Below are positions 9,374 to 19,512 of a stretch of 64,000 bases of DNA, piece by piece. The stretch comes from Bordetella holmesii ATCC 51541 (GTDB lineage Bacteria > Pseudomonadota > Gammaproteobacteria > Burkholderiales > Burkholderiaceae_B): assembly GCA_000612485.1 (NCBI GenBank), contig CP007494.1:2976001-3040000 (forward strand), written 5' to 3'. The notes under the pieces are model-generated. The model made no database searches. It saw nothing but the letters and a program-made list of their open reading frames with translations, and was not told where the DNA came from. Within the stretch, counting starts at the first letter, position 1. Every line of letters begins with the position of its first letter. Both the position numbers and the translations under genes were made by a program.

Positions 9374-12088
9374 TCATAATAGTTCGGCCGGCGCCGGCTG
9401 GTCTGCTTGCCCGCTGGCTGGCAAGGCGATGAGGAAGCGTGTCCCCAGGCCGGGGCGCGCCTGCGCCGTCAGGTTTCCTTCCTGGCTGATGCATATCTCG
9501 CGTGCCAAGTGCAAGCCCAATCCCACGCCCGGCGTTTCGCGGTGCGCAGTACTGCGAAAGTGCGGTTCGAAAATGGCGTCGATTTCCGCTTCGTCCAGCC
9601 CCGGGCCATTGTCTGAGACTGCGAGCCAGGCCATGGCCTGCTGATCTTGCGCCGTTGCTACGCCGGCGTCGATGACAACCGGTTGATCCGCAGGCGAATA
9701 CTTGATCGCGTTTTGTACCAGATTGCGCAGAACCAGCGCCGTCAGCAGCGGGTCGCAACGTGCCGCTGCAGGCGTGTTGTTGCGCACGATGAGAGGGTGC
9801 GCACTATCGGCTTGCATGCTGGCGCAGACGTTATGAGCCAACTCTCCGAGGTCGACGATCTCCAGGCGCGGCGCCATGACTTGATCGTCACGCCTCTCGG
9901 GGCTGAGCATTTGGTCGATGATGTCTATCATGCGGCCCACCGCACGACGGATGCGCGCCAGGCGGCTGTCGACTTCCTGGCCGCTGCCGGCCAATATGGT
10001 TTCGAGTGATTGCGCCGCCGCGCTGATGGTCGCCGCAGGCGTGCGCAACTCATGTGACAGCAGGGCCTGCAACTGACGGTGAGACTGGAGGGCCCCGGCC
10101 ATCTCGCTGAGCCGTTTTTCGCTGTGTTCCTGGCGTTTCATGAGAAGGCTGGGCTCTGGCGCGGCGATGGGCTCCAGATGCAGGCCTGCGTGGGAGATGG
10201 CCTCGTCCAGGGGAGCGTCCTCGTTGGTCAGACGTTTGAGAACGATAAAACCGAGCGAGCAGAGTAATGCGGTCTGGCTTTCGTCTTGCGCGTCGCAGGC
10301 GTAAGCAGGAATATTCAGTGCAATCGCGGTGCGCACGATGGTCGAGGCGAGTTGGCGATTTCCCGGGCTGCTGGCCAGACTGCGCACAAATCCGCCGCCG
10401 ATCTTCAGATAAACCAGGGGTAGCTGGTGCAGCTTCTCAATGGCCGAGAGTTGCTCGCTCAGGCGTTGCACACCGATCCGTGTGCCTAACGTAGCGCATA
10501 TTTCGCATAGTGAACGCACCGTATCGTAATAGTCGACCACGCTGTGTGCGTCGATCTCCAGGATCAAATGGCGGCTTTGTGCCGGCCGGTCATCGAGCAG
10601 GGACTTCAGGCGTGCAAGGAAGTTGGGCTGGGCGAGAGACGCCTGGGCCAGCGGCAGAGCAAGGGGACCAGCCTGCCGGGAGCGGGTATCCAGTGCCAGG
10701 CGTATGGCTTGGATGTCGCAGTCTGCGGCCAGGCCCAGGCGCGAGGCGGCGGGCATGAAAACCGATGCAGGCAATGCGTCGGCTCCGCGCAACATCATGC
10801 GAGCTTCTTCGTGCAACAGATGGCCTGCGCTATCGCTGCGGGGATGCACCTCGAGATAGAAACGATGCTCGTCCAGCGCCTGGGTGATCAGATCCTGCCA
10901 GCGGTATTCCCCGTCCATGCGGCGCTCTCCGGCGAACTCCGCCATTTGCAAGACATCGTCGTTGGCGGTTTCCGCGCACATGAGCGCATTGTCCAGGCGC
11001 GCCATGACGGCACCGACTTCTTCGCCAGCTTCGTAGCGGCCCAGAGCAATGGCCCACCGGCACCACTCGTGCTGGCGCAATGGAAGGCGACGCAGACGTA
11101 ATTCCCGGCGTACTCTTTCGCTCAGCGCCAAAGCCGGCTGGGCAGCCAGGCCCGGCAACAAGGCTACGAAGTCGGAGCCATTGAGGCGAGCCAGCATTGC
11201 TTGCGGCCCGGCATGCTCGCGGATGGTTTGCTGCAGCTGGGTGGCGCTCAGGCGCAACCACTGGTCGGTCGCCTCGTGATGCATGCGACGATTGATTTCT
11301 GCCATGTCGCGTTGACGGAAGATGAGGACATGCCCGCTCGCCAGAGTGGCTTGGCCGCGCAGAATCTCCCGGAATCGCTCGAAAAAAGTCTTGCGGTTGG
11401 GCAGACGGGTGACGGCTTCGCGGGTGGCTTCGTTCTCGAGCATGGCGATGCGCTGCTGCAACCTCGCCACCACATGCTCCTGTTCGCGCCGATTGTTGGC
11501 CAGCGCTTCACGGACAGGAAGCAGATCGCTGAGCTCCGCGCTTTGGCCGTCGTCTTGCCCGTGCGCGGCGCGCGCCAGGGACTGCAGCGGCCCTTGCCGC
11601 ATCCAGCGCATGAGGTGGCGCACATACAGGCACCAGCCGAGCGTGGCCAGCACGAAGAGCAGGGCCTGTGCTGCCATACCCGCCAAGTACGCTGCAGGCG
11701 CCGCATCCGAGGGGGCCGCGTAAGCGACGACATGCCCTTCGCTAGCTCCATCTGCGCTTTGGTAGGGGCTGCGAGCCAGGACGGCGAGGTCCGGCGGCGG
11801 TTCGGCGGAGGCGGGCCATAACGGTATGCTGCGTCCCAGTGAGGCTTCATCGATACGCAGGCGTGGCCCTTCGGCATTCGCGGCAGGCAGTCTGGTCAGC
11901 CAGTTCTGTGAGTCGCCATCGAAGCGCCCGATCGCCCATGCGAGGCTGCTGGCAGCCTCGCGTGCTCGGCTTGCCTGATACGCTTCGGCATCTCGCGTTG
12001 CGGACCACAGGCTGGTGAGCAAGACGCCAAACAGCAGCAGTCCCATCAGCAGGACAATGCTCAACAGAAGATGCAGTGAAAGGCGCAT
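9374..12088 (-). CDS. Sensor histidine kinase with degenerate GGDEF and EAL domains
   Basis: This is a 904-residue membrane kinase. In order: TM1 (about 7-27), a ~105-residue periplasmic part, TM2 (about 133-156), a GGDEF-fold domain (about 223-390), an EAL-fold domain (about 400-630), HisKA with LSHELRTP (H679) and HATPase_c (N-box VLRNLVQNAIKY, G1 DNGPGLD, G2 GVGLGLH). The GGDEF signature reads NGSDF (303-307) and the EAL signature is replaced by HEEARMML, so neither cyclase nor phosphodiesterase activity is expected. The kinase core looks complete. I infer that the two domains bind a ligand, perhaps c-di-GMP or GTP, and gate the kinase. Likely partner: the regulator at 8626-9360. Confidence 0.87.
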   Translation of the reverse strand: MRLSLHLLLSIVLLMGLLLFGVLLTSLWSATRDAEAYQASRAREAASSLAWAIGRFDGDSQNWLTRLPAANAEGPRLRIDEASLGRSIPLWPASAEPPPDLAVLARSPYQSADGASEGHVVAYAAPSDAAPAAYLAGMAAQALLFVLATLGWCLYVRHLMRWMRQGPLQSLARAAHGQDDGQSAELSDLLPVREALANNRREQEHVVARLQQRIAMLENEATREAVTRLPNRKTFFERFREILRGQATLASGHVLIFRQRDMAEINRRMHHEATDQWLRLSATQLQQTIREHAGPQAMLARLNGSDFVALLPGLAAQPALALSERVRRELRLRRLPLRQHEWCRWAIALGRYEAGEEVGAVMARLDNALMCAETANDDVLQMAEFAGERRMDGEYRWQDLITQALDEHRFYLEVHPRSDSAGHLLHEEARMMLRGADALPASVFMPAASRLGLAADCDIQAIRLALDTRSRQAGPLALPLAQASLAQPNFLARLKSLLDDRPAQSRHLILEIDAHSVVDYYDTVRSLCEICATLGTRIGVQRLSEQLSAIEKLHQLPLVYLKIGGGFVRSLASSPGNRQLASTIVRTAIALNIPAYACDAQDESQTALLCSLGFIVLKRLTNEDAPLDEAISHAGLHLEPIAAPEPSLLMKRQEHSEKRLSEMAGALQSHRQLQALLSHELRTPAATISAAAQSLETILAGSGQEVDSRLARIRRAVGRMIDIIDQMLSPERRDDQVMAPRLEIVDLGELAHNVCASMQADSAHPLIVRNNTPAAARCDPLLTALVLRNLVQNAIKYSPADQPVVIDAGVATAQDQQAMAWLAVSDNGPGLDEAEIDAIFEPHFRSTAHRETPGVGLGLHLAREICISQEGNLTAQARPGLGTRFLIALPASGQADQPAPAELL

Positions 12089-12267
12089 AGGTTGCCGCGA
12101 GAGGGTCCATGGCTCGCCGTCACCATCTCGGCGGCAAGAATCAAAACATTACTGATTGTATTGGCAAATGTCCTTTTCGGCGAAGAAAGATTGGGGATTT
12201 AGGGACAAATACCCAGTCGTATTTCAGCCATTTCATGCATAATTCCGCTGATCCCTGAGTTGGGGGT

Positions 12268-12285
12268 CCTAGGGGTCACCCTAGG
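12268..12285. promoter_or_regulatory. Perfect inverted repeat, candidate operator
   Basis: CCTAGGG, a GTCA spacer and CCCTAGG form a perfect 7-bp dyad. It lies in the ~200-bp divergent region between the hybrid kinase and the EAL phosphodiesterase, 10 bp before the GTG at 12295. Binding protein unknown. Confidence 0.4.
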
Positions 12286-12294
12286 GATGGGTCC

Positions 12295-13704
12295 GTGCCA
12301 CAGAAACGGACGCTGTGCTCGCTGAAACGAGGGGGCTCCGTGGGCTTGGATGACCTGGTGAGACAGTGTCTGCTGCCGGGAGTGGTGCTGTTTGCCATTT
12401 GCGTTTTGTTTTTCGTTATTCGCGAGCATCGGCTAAGGCGCCGTCTGTCTCGGGACTCTTCCACGCAGGCACTGACGCCTGACAGCTTGCGCCACCGCGC
12501 GCAAGCCTCCATGCAGCGCGTCGGCCATGGGGCCATCTTTCTCGTCAAGCTTATTCATCATCCCGCCTTGAGCGCCATGTTGGCAGTCGAGGACAACCGG
12601 GCTTTGCTTGCAATGGTGGCAGCACGTCTGGAGCAACAGTCTGATGATTTCCTGGTGGCCCGTTACGCCAGCGATTCCTTTCTGATCTGGGCGCCCGCCG
12701 TGCAGGCCCAGGAAATTCCTGAGTTCGCTCCTCATATTCTGGAGCAGCTTTCCTGGCCTTATGAGTTGCGTGGGCAGCCGCTGATCGTAGATTTCCGGGT
12801 TGCGGCCGCAGCTTACCCTGATCATGGCGACAGCTTCGATGAGCTGGAGCGCGGGGTGCAGATTTCGTTCATGCAGATGGATGTGGACGGGCCGCACTGG
12901 AATGTGTTTGAGCCGGCCATGCTTGAACGCCAACGTCATTATCAAGGCCTGGAGCACGATCTGCGTGTCGCGCTGGCGTCATCGTCGATGGATCAATTCG
13001 ATATCCATTACCAGCCGGTCTTCGATACGCGTACCGGCAATATCGAGGGCTGCGAGGCGCTGCTGCGCTGGCAGCATCCGGTGCACGGCAACGTGTCGCC
13101 CGGCATTGCGATCGAGTTGGCCGAGCGTACCGGTTTGATCGTGGGCCTGGGGGCTTGGGTTCTGGATACGGCCTGTGCGCGTGCGGCGACTTGGCCGGCG
13201 CACTGGCGTTTGCACGTGAACGTCTCCGTCCGTCAGATGTATGCTGAAGAACTACCTTTGCAGGTGGCGCAGACGCTGGCCAACACTCGCCTGGCGCCAC
13301 ACAGGCTTGTGCTGGAGATCACCGAGTCGCTGTTCATCCTGCAGTACGAAAGGCATGTGGCCACACTCAACGGCTTGCGCGCCCGCGGTGTGCAGGTCGC
13401 GCTGGACGATTTCGGCGCAGGCTATTCCAGTTTGACCCATTTGCGCCGCCTGCCTATCGATTGGGTCAAGGTCGATCGCGGTTTCATCGCCGAACTTGAA
13501 TCGGATACGGTCAGCCAGGAGTTGGTCTCGGCGCTATTAGGGATGTGCCGTGCGTTAGGCTTGATGGTGGTGGCCGAAGGCATCGAAACTGAGGCCCAGC
13601 GCGATATTCTGAGCCGGTTGGGCTGCCATTTCATGCAGGGCTTTTTGCTGGGACGCCCGGCACCGGCGCACCAGATGCGGGTTCTTGCTTCTTCGGTGTC
13701 ATAA
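12295..13704 (+). CDS. Membrane-anchored EAL-domain c-di-GMP phosphodiesterase
   Basis: It is predicted to hydrolyse c-di-GMP to pGpG. The 469-residue form starts at GTG 12295; a GTG at 12340, preceded by a GA-rich stretch, gives a shorter form and may be the true start. One transmembrane helix lies near residues 27-43. A poorly conserved middle region (75-200) resembles a worn GGDEF fold. The EAL domain (about 215-460) has a complete catalytic set: E254-A-L, N309, E341 (EITES), D371/D372 (DDFGAGYSSL), K392, E428 and Q448 (MQGFLLGRP). It is divergent from the degenerate GGDEF-EAL kinase and 39 bp upstream of aroC. Confidence 0.9.
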   Translation: MPQKRTLCSLKRGGSVGLDDLVRQCLLPGVVLFAICVLFFVIREHRLRRRLSRDSSTQALTPDSLRHRAQASMQRVGHGAIFLVKLIHHPALSAMLAVEDNRALLAMVAARLEQQSDDFLVARYASDSFLIWAPAVQAQEIPEFAPHILEQLSWPYELRGQPLIVDFRVAAAAYPDHGDSFDELERGVQISFMQMDVDGPHWNVFEPAMLERQRHYQGLEHDLRVALASSSMDQFDIHYQPVFDTRTGNIEGCEALLRWQHPVHGNVSPGIAIELAERTGLIVGLGAWVLDTACARAATWPAHWRLHVNVSVRQMYAEELPLQVAQTLANTRLAPHRLVLEITESLFILQYERHVATLNGLRARGVQVALDDFGAGYSSLTHLRRLPIDWVKVDRGFIAELESDTVSQELVSALLGMCRALGLMVVAEGIETEAQRDILSRLGCHFMQGFLLGRPAPAHQMRVLASSVS

Positions 13705-13743
13705 TCGAGCCTGCCCTCAAATACCGTACCTCGCAGATCCGCT

Positions 13744-14802
13744 ATGTCTGGCAATACCCTTGGTTCTCTGTTTCGCGTCACCAATTTTGGTGAGTCTCAC
13801 GGCCCCGCCATCGGTTGCGTCGTCGACGGCTGTCCCCCGGGATTGCCGCTCGATGCGGCTGACATTCAATCAGAACTGGATCGTCGGCGTCCCGGCACGT
13901 CGCGCCACGTCACTCAGCGCCAGGAAGCCGACCAGGTCGAGATTCTCTCTGGCGTCTACGAGGGCGTAACCACGGGCACGCCCATCGGCCTGCTCATCCG
14001 CAATACGGATGCACGCAGCAAGGACTACTCGAATATTGCCGATACCTTCCGTCCCGGGCATGCGGATTATGCCTATTGGAAGAAGTTCGGCCAGCGCGAC
14101 CCGCGAGGCGGCGGGCGCTCATCGGCCCGGTTGACCGCGCCCACGGTCGCTGCCGGAGCCATCGCCAAAAAATGGCTGGCTCGCGAGTTTGGCACGCAGG
14201 TGCGTGGTTACATGAGCCAGCTCGGCCCGATCGAGATCCCGTTTGCATCCTGGGATGACGTGCGAGAGAACCCTTTTTATGCGCCTAATGCGGCGGTCGT
14301 AGCGGACTTGGAAGCCTATATGGACCAGTTGCGTCGCGACGGTGACTCCATCGGCGCGCGTATCGAAGTCGTGGCTGAAAACCTGCCCGCTGGTTGGGGT
14401 GAGCCTATCTACGATCGCCTGGACGCCGACATCGCACATGCCATGATGGGGCTCAATGCCGTCAAGGGCGTGGCGATCGGCGCCGGTTTCGCCAGTGTTA
14501 CTCAGCGCGGTTCCGAGCATGGCGACGAGATCACGCCGGATGGCTTTGTGTCCAACCATGCCGGTGGCGTACTCGGTGGGATTTCAACTGGACAGCCGGT
14601 GACGGTATCCCTGGCCATCAAGCCGACTTCCAGCATTCGTGTCGAGCGCCGCTCGGTCAATCGGGCAGGCGAGCCGGTGGTCGTGCAGACGCTAGGCCGC
14701 CATGATCCTTGCGTGGGCATCCGCGCCACGCCCATCGCCGAGGCGCTGCTGGCACTCGTGCTGATCGACCACGCGCTGCGCCACAGGGGCCAGTGCGGTT
14801 GA
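13744..14802 (+). CDS. aroC: Chorismate synthase
   Basis: It converts 5-enolpyruvylshikimate-3-phosphate to chorismate, the last shikimate step, using reduced FMN. The 352 residues are in the normal range. Signatures seen are [20 protein letters not shown] at the N-terminus, [20 protein letters not shown] near residue 97, [19 protein letters not shown] near 120 and [15 protein letters not shown] near the end. The ATG at 13744 is the family start. Frame intact. Confidence 0.96.
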   Translation: MSGNTLGSLFRVTNFGESHGPAIGCVVDGCPPGLPLDAADIQSELDRRRPGTSRHVTQRQEADQVEILSGVYEGVTTGTPIGLLIRNTDARSKDYSNIADTFRPGHADYAYWKKFGQRDPRGGGRSSARLTAPTVAAGAIAKKWLAREFGTQVRGYMSQLGPIEIPFASWDDVRENPFYAPNAAVVADLEAYMDQLRRDGDSIGARIEVVAENLPAGWGEPIYDRLDADIAHAMMGLNAVKGVAIGAGFASVTQRGSEHGDEITPDGFVSNHAGGVLGGISTGQPVTVSLAIKPTSSIRVERRSVNRAGEPVVVQTLGRHDPCVGIRATPIAEALLALVLIDHALRHRGQCG

Positions 14803-14829
14803 TTTTTGGCCTTTACCCGGGGTTGACCG

Positions 14830-15648
14830 ATGAAGACCGCTCTGTACCGCGTGAGCGCCTTGGCAGGATTGATGGCGCTGGGGGCCTGCTCCAGCATGAG
14901 CACCACTCAGTCTGGAGCCATTGGCGTCAATCGTACGCAATACATGTCAAGCCTAGTGCCTGCAGCCCAACTGGAGCAGGAGGCCGTCAAACAGTATGGC
15001 GACACCCTCGCCAAAGCCAAGGCCCAGGGCCAGTTGGATAAGGACGCGGCCCAACTGACCCGGATCAAATCCATCTCGCAGAGACTGATCGCTCAGACGG
15101 GAGTGTTTCGGCCCGATGCCGCGCAGTGGCCATGGGAGGTGCACGTCATCGCCTCCGATGAGATCAACGCCTGGTGCATGCCCGGCGGCAAAATCGCGGT
15201 ATATACGGGCTTGTTGAACCGGATCAAGCCCAGCGACGCAGAACTGGCGGCCGTGCTCGGACATGAGATTGCCCACGCGCTGCGCGAGCATGCTCGTGAG
15301 CGGGTGTCGCAGCAAATGGCGACCAACATCGGCCTGTCAGTCCTTTCGATCGCCACGGGATCCCAGCAGGCAGCCGACCTTGGCACGCGCTTGAGCGAAG
15401 TGATGTTCACGCTGCCCAACAGCCGCACGCATGAGAGTGAGGCCGACTTGATGGGCATGGAGCTTGCCGCCCGCGCAGGGTATGACCCGCGCGCAGCCGT
15501 GACATTGTGGCAAAAAATGGCAGCGGCCCAGACTGGACAGGCCTCGCCGGAGTTTCTCTCCACGCATCCCTCGGCCAGCACACGCATCGCGGATCTGAAG
15601 CAGGCGTCAGAGCGGGTTTTGCCCTTGTACGAGCAGGCCCGCCGTTGA
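14830..15648 (+). CDS. M48 family zinc metalloprotease lipoprotein
   Basis: This 272-residue exported protease has a lipoprotein signal ending at C20 (LMALGACSS), so it is probably anchored to the outer membrane facing the periplasm. The zinc site is H145-E-I-A-H149, with the downstream glutamate in HESEADLMG. It resembles E. coli LoiP/YcaL, which act in envelope protein quality control. It follows aroC by 27 bp on the same strand and may be co-transcribed. The native substrate is unknown. Confidence 0.9.
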   Translation: MKTALYRVSALAGLMALGACSSMSTTQSGAIGVNRTQYMSSLVPAAQLEQEAVKQYGDTLAKAKAQGQLDKDAAQLTRIKSISQRLIAQTGVFRPDAAQWPWEVHVIASDEINAWCMPGGKIAVYTGLLNRIKPSDAELAAVLGHEIAHALREHARERVSQQMATNIGLSVLSIATGSQQAADLGTRLSEVMFTLPNSRTHESEADLMGMELAARAGYDPRAAVTLWQKMAAAQTGQASPEFLSTHPSASTRIADLKQASERVLPLYEQARR

Positions 15649-16047
15649 TGGATCCGGCAGGCGATTGAGGTGCGGTGCCGTTGAGTCAATGGCCGGTTTT
15701 GGCGGGTGTGACGCCATGGACCAATAGCGCTAACTGCAGGCGATCTGCCACGCCGACTTTCTCAAAGACCGCGGACAGATGCGCTTTGACGGTGCGTTCG
15801 GTAATGCCGAGCTGTTCGGCGATCTGCGCGTTGGATTGACCGGCAGAGGCGTGGCGCGCGACGGTGTCTTCCCGTGCGGTCAACAGAGCGTGGCCCCAAT
15901 CCGCGGGTGTGCCGGCGCGATTTCGGGCCGTGCGTAACAGGCGGCCTACCAGAGATCGACCCATCCACATGCCGCCTTGGGCCACCACGCCGAGCGCCTG
16001 GCCGAGCTCTGTTGGGCCGGCGTAACCATGGTGACCTGCCCCCAGAT

Positions 16048-16925
16048 TTAGTACGGCACCGACATAGAGCCCAGGGGTAAAAGACCTTCTTTCTGATGAG
16101 CCTGCACGAATTGCGCCGGCGTTAAATATCCGAGCGCGCTGTGAGGCCGATCGGTGTTGTACTCGACTCGCCAGTTTTCGATCAAGCTTTTAGCCTGTCG
16201 CAGGGACAAGAACCAGTGCTAGTTAAGGCATTCGTCGCGGAACTTGCCGTTGAAACTTTCGATATAAGCGTTCTCCACCGGCTTACCCGGCCGAATAAAC
16301 GACAGCTTTACGCCTGCTTGGTAGGCCCCCAGGCGTCCAAGGCTCTTCCGGCGAACTCTGGCCCGTTGTCCACGGTAATAGATCGCGGCAGGCCACGCAT
16401 CTCCGCCAGCCGTTGCAGCACCATGGCAACACGCAGTCCCGGCAACGACGTATCGACCTCGATGGCCAGGCATTCGCGAGTGTAGTCATCGACGATAGTC
16501 AAACAGCGGAATCGGCGGCCATAGGCTAGGCCGTCGGCCACAAAGTCCATTGACCAACTCTGATTCGGCGCGATTGCCGCTGGGCGAACCACGCGCTCGG
16601 TCGCCGCGATTCGCTTACGCTTTCGTTTTCGCACGCTTAACCCTGCCAGACTGTACAGCCGCCAGATTCGCTTGTGATTTGCTTGCCAGCCTTCGCGACG
16701 TAAGAGCACATGGATCCTCCGATAGCCGTAGCGTCGTTTCGCCACTGCCATCTCTTTCATGCGCTCGGTCAGCGCAGCATCGCCTGAGCGTGTGCTCTCG
16801 TAGGCAAACAGCGACCGCGAAATTCCTACCAGCCCACAGGCCCGGGTAACACCCATGCTGCGCTCGGTCATTAATGTCCTGACCGCCTCGCGTTTGGCCT
16901 GCGGGCTGACTACTTTCGGCTTAGC
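16048..16925 (-). pseudogene. IS407-group transposase orfB, copy A, frameshift plus nonsense
   Basis: The integrase-core protein carries the DDE catalytic domain (SWSMDFVADG, TVDNGPEFAG, YIESFNGKFRDECLN). In this copy a run of five G replaces three after GACGCCTG, a 2-bp insertion that turns ...DAWAYQAG into DAWGPTKQA and a stop. Further on, GAG has become TAG just after DECLN. Both lesions should abolish OrfB. Copy C shares the 2-bp insertion; copy B does not. Confidence 0.85.
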
Positions 16926-17176
16926 AGATCCTGAAGCGCCGCCTTGTCCAGCATCGACTCGGCCAACAGCTTCTTGAGCTTGTTGTTCTCCTGCTCCAGC
17001 TCCTTGAGCCTCTGAGCGTCCGACACCGTCATGCCACCGAACTTCGCCTTCCAGTTGTAGTACGTTGCCTCGGAGATTCCGTGCTTGCGGCACAACTCTG
17101 CGGGCTTGGCACCTGCATCGGCTTCCTTGAGCACGCCGATGATTTGCTCTTCCGTAAATCGTTTCTTCATTGCCAT
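16910..17176 (-). CDS. IS407-group transposase orfA, copy A
   Basis: This 88-residue helix-turn-helix protein (RFTEEQIIGVLKEADAGAKP; KHGISEATYYNWKAKFGG) with a leucine-rich coiled tail is the DNA-binding OrfA of IS3-family elements. OrfA normally acts as a repressor and, fused to OrfB by frameshifting, as transposase. The protein is identical in all four copies in the window. Confidence 0.92.
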   Translation of the reverse strand: MAMKKRFTEEQIIGVLKEADAGAKPAELCRKHGISEATYYNWKAKFGGMTVSDAQRLKELEQENNKLKKLLAESMLDKAALQDLLSRK

Positions 17177-17534
17177 TCCTTTGGGAACGGACTCTACATC
17201 GATTTCGTACTAATCACGGGGAGCAGGTCAATGGCAGTAGCCTCTGGCCCCCGCGCCCAAGGCTTGCGTGCCCTGTTCGTCGCTGGGGTGCCGGCTGGCT
17301 ACGACCAATGCCAGATCTTGCGTGATGTGGGCCCACCGAGCGTCCTGCCACCCAGGCCGTCGAGGCAAGTCAGCGTCCATCATCGCTACAGACCGGCCTT
17401 GTTCTCGCCAGCGGACGAGGTCGTTCGCCTGGTTTCCCCTGGCGGGCAACCAGCGCTTGTCCAACTGGCGCCAATGCTGCCATAACTGGTCATCCTGCGT
17501 CAGGAGCAGAACGGGCGTTGGTTTCATGGCGCCT

Positions 17535-18007
17535 GAGATGGCTGGGCGTCAGCGCAGACTCGGGTCGTCATGCGCGTGATACTTCGACAGCATGCGACCG
17601 ATTGCGTGAGTAGCGAATGCGCCGCCCCGGGATGGCACTATTTAGCGACGTGTTTGTTAATCGCCTGCCGATCAGCCCTGCCGTTTCGATGCGTGTCGGT
17701 CGCGGGCGTGACATTTGTGCGGGCAGGAAACTCAAAGGCAGTGCGGGACCCGGGCTCGCCGCCCGCACATAATGTCCTGACCGATTTGAAAGAATATTTC
17801 GCATAGTCACGGATTATGATTGCCGGATAGTCGCCGATTGCTGAAATCATGTTGCGTAAGTATATCTTGCCAAATGCTTCATCAATGGCGATCCCTGAGT
17901 TAATCACTGGGATATTGACGTCCGTGATGCTTAAGGTGCCGGCGGTTCGGCGCCGGCTTGGCCACGTAGGGAAGGGGGTAGTGCTCGTACTAGTATTAAT
18001 GGTTGAA
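17535..18007. other. Non-coding stretch before leuC
   Basis: I see no convincing gene in about 470 bp. A strong GCCGGCG/CGCCGGC hairpin lies near 17938-17959 without a T-run, and short open frames on both strands show no recognisable domain. The middle part is more AT-rich than its surroundings and may be a decayed gene. Confidence 0.4.
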
Positions 18008-18036
18008 TTGTACTAGCTTGGTACCCTGGGCATAAT
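18008..18036 (+). promoter_or_regulatory. Candidate sigma-70 promoter for leuCD
   Basis: TTGTAC at 18008-18013 and CATAAT at 18031-18036 are separated by 17 bp, about 60 bp before the leuC start. Two GTACTAG repeats lie around the -35 region. Confidence 0.5.
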
Positions 18037-18096
18037 CGCAGGATGCCGCACGGTCGTGACGACCGAGCGCGGTTTGCCCAACATCAGAGCGTATCC

Positions 18097-19500
18097 ATGG
18101 CCCAAACCCTTTACGACAAACTTTGGGACGCCCACGTAGTCCATCAGGAATCAGACGGTACCTGTCTGCTCTATATCGATCGTCACCTTTTGCATGAGGT
18201 GACCAGTCCTCAGGCGTTCGAGGGCCTGACGATTGCAGGGCGCAAGCCCTGGCGTATTAGCGCCAACCTGGCGGTCGCCGATCACAACGTGCCCACACTC
18301 AACCGCGCGCAGGGCATCGAGGATCCGATTTCGCGATTGCAGGTCGATACGCTGGACAGCAATTGCGATAAGTACGGCATTACCGAATTCCGCATGAATG
18401 ACCTGCGCCAGGGCATCGTTCATGTGATTGGACCGGAGCAGGGCGCCACCTTGCCCGGTATGACCGTGGTTTGTGGGGACTCCCATACCAGTACCCATGG
18501 CGCGATGGGCGCTCTGGCCTTTGGTATAGGGACGTCCGAGGTCGAACATGTGCTCGCCACGCAGACGCTCTTGATGAAAAAAGCCAAGAGCATGCTGATC
18601 AGTGTCGACGGCGAGTTGCCTTTCGGCTGTACAGCCAAGGACGTCGTACTGCACATCATCGGCATCATCGGTACCGCGGGTGGCACGGGACACGCCATCG
18701 AGTTTGCCGGAAGTGCGATCCGTGGTCTGTCCATGGAGGGCCGCATGACGGTTTGTAATATGGCTATCGAAGCCGGGGCGCGCTCGGGTATGGTGGCCGT
18801 CGACGACAAAACGATCGAATATTTCCGCAATCGTCCTTTTTCGCCGGTCGGCGTGCTCTGGGATCAGGCCGTCAATTATTGGCGTACGCTGCACTCCGAC
18901 GAGGGCGCGAAGTTCGACACCGTCGTGCGCGTCAACGCAAAAGAAATCAAACCGCAGGTGACTTGGGGCACGTCGCCAGAGATGGTGCTGCCGGTCGATG
19001 GACGCGTGCCCGATCCGGATCGCGAAAAAGACGAAGTCAAGCGCAGCGGCATGGAGCGCGCGCTGCATTACATGGGCCTGACGCCCAATACGCCGTTGGT
19101 CGATATCCGTGTCGATCGGGTCTTCATCGGATCCTGCACGAATTCGCGTATCGAAGATTTGCGCGCTGCCGCCGCGGTCGCCCGTGGCAAGCGCGTGGCC
19201 GCCAACGTAAGGCAGGCGATGGTGGTACCGGGCTCGGGCCTGGTCAAACAGCAGGCCGAGCGCGAAGGGCTGGACAAGATTTTCGTGGAGGCAGGCTTCG
19301 AGTGGCGCGAACCGGGGTGCTCGATGTGCCTGGCCATGAACGCTGACCGCCTGGAGCCTGGCGAGCGTTGCGCGTCGACCTCGAACCGAAATTTCGAGGG
19401 ACGCCAAGGGCAGGGCGGTCGCACCCATCTCGTCAGCCCGGCCATGGCCGCGGCTGCGGCAGTGGCGGGCCATTTCGTTGACGTGCGCAGCTATCGCTGA
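18097..19500 (+). CDS. leuC: 3-isopropylmalate dehydratase large subunit
   Basis: LeuC with LeuD isomerises 2- to 3-isopropylmalate in leucine biosynthesis. The ATG at 18097 ([15 protein letters not shown]) gives the family length of 467 residues; the frame is open 54 bp further upstream but not conserved. The 4Fe-4S ligands are seen in [13 protein letters not shown] and in [30 protein letters not shown] is the aconitase signature. It is followed 12 bp later by leuD. Confidence 0.96.
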   Translation: MAQTLYDKLWDAHVVHQESDGTCLLYIDRHLLHEVTSPQAFEGLTIAGRKPWRISANLAVADHNVPTLNRAQGIEDPISRLQVDTLDSNCDKYGITEFRMNDLRQGIVHVIGPEQGATLPGMTVVCGDSHTSTHGAMGALAFGIGTSEVEHVLATQTLLMKKAKSMLISVDGELPFGCTAKDVVLHIIGIIGTAGGTGHAIEFAGSAIRGLSMEGRMTVCNMAIEAGARSGMVAVDDKTIEYFRNRPFSPVGVLWDQAVNYWRTLHSDEGAKFDTVVRVNAKEIKPQVTWGTSPEMVLPVDGRVPDPDREKDEVKRSGMERALHYMGLTPNTPLVDIRVDRVFIGSCTNSRIEDLRAAAAVARGKRVAANVRQAMVVPGSGLVKQQAEREGLDKIFVEAGFEWREPGCSMCLAMNADRLEPGERCASTSNRNFEGRQGQGGRTHLVSPAMAAAAAVAGHFVDVRSYR

Positions 19501-19512
19501 GCGGGGACAGAC

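Larger units (their letters stand above)
16032..17230 (-). mobile_element. IS407-group (IS3 family) element, copy A, 1199 bp
   Basis: Ends are TGACCTGCCCCC on the left and, on the opposite strand at the right, TGACCTGCTCCCC. A 4-bp direct duplication ATGG flanks it (16028-16031 and 17231-17234), as expected for the IS407 group. It carries orfA and a damaged orfB on the minus strand. It was inserted in a LuxR-type regulator gene. Confidence 0.93.
15686..17527 (-). pseudogene. LuxR-type regulator split by an IS407-group element
   Basis: The N-terminal part (17527 down to 17231) has a receiver-like fold with VLLLTQDDQLW and MMDADLPRRPGW. The C-terminal part (16031 down to 15686) has a LuxR helix-turn-helix (LTAREDTVARHASAGQSNAQ, ITERTVKAHLSAVFEKVGV). 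The two join in frame (GARGYCH then GYAGPTELG) once the IS and one copy of the 4-bp duplication are removed. The original protein would be about 213 residues. The acidic pocket is atypical (QDD, DAD), so phosphorylation is uncertain. Its target genes are unknown. Confidence 0.88.

Noticed and set aside
9374..12088. Calling the large kinase an active diguanylate cyclase/phosphodiesterase
   Set aside because: The GGDEF signature reads NGSDF and the EAL motif is absent, so catalytic activity is not supported.
17570..17907. Short open frames between the LuxR-type pseudogene and leuC
   Set aside because: No ribosome-binding sites, no similarity and inconsistent composition; left as a non-coding or decayed stretch.
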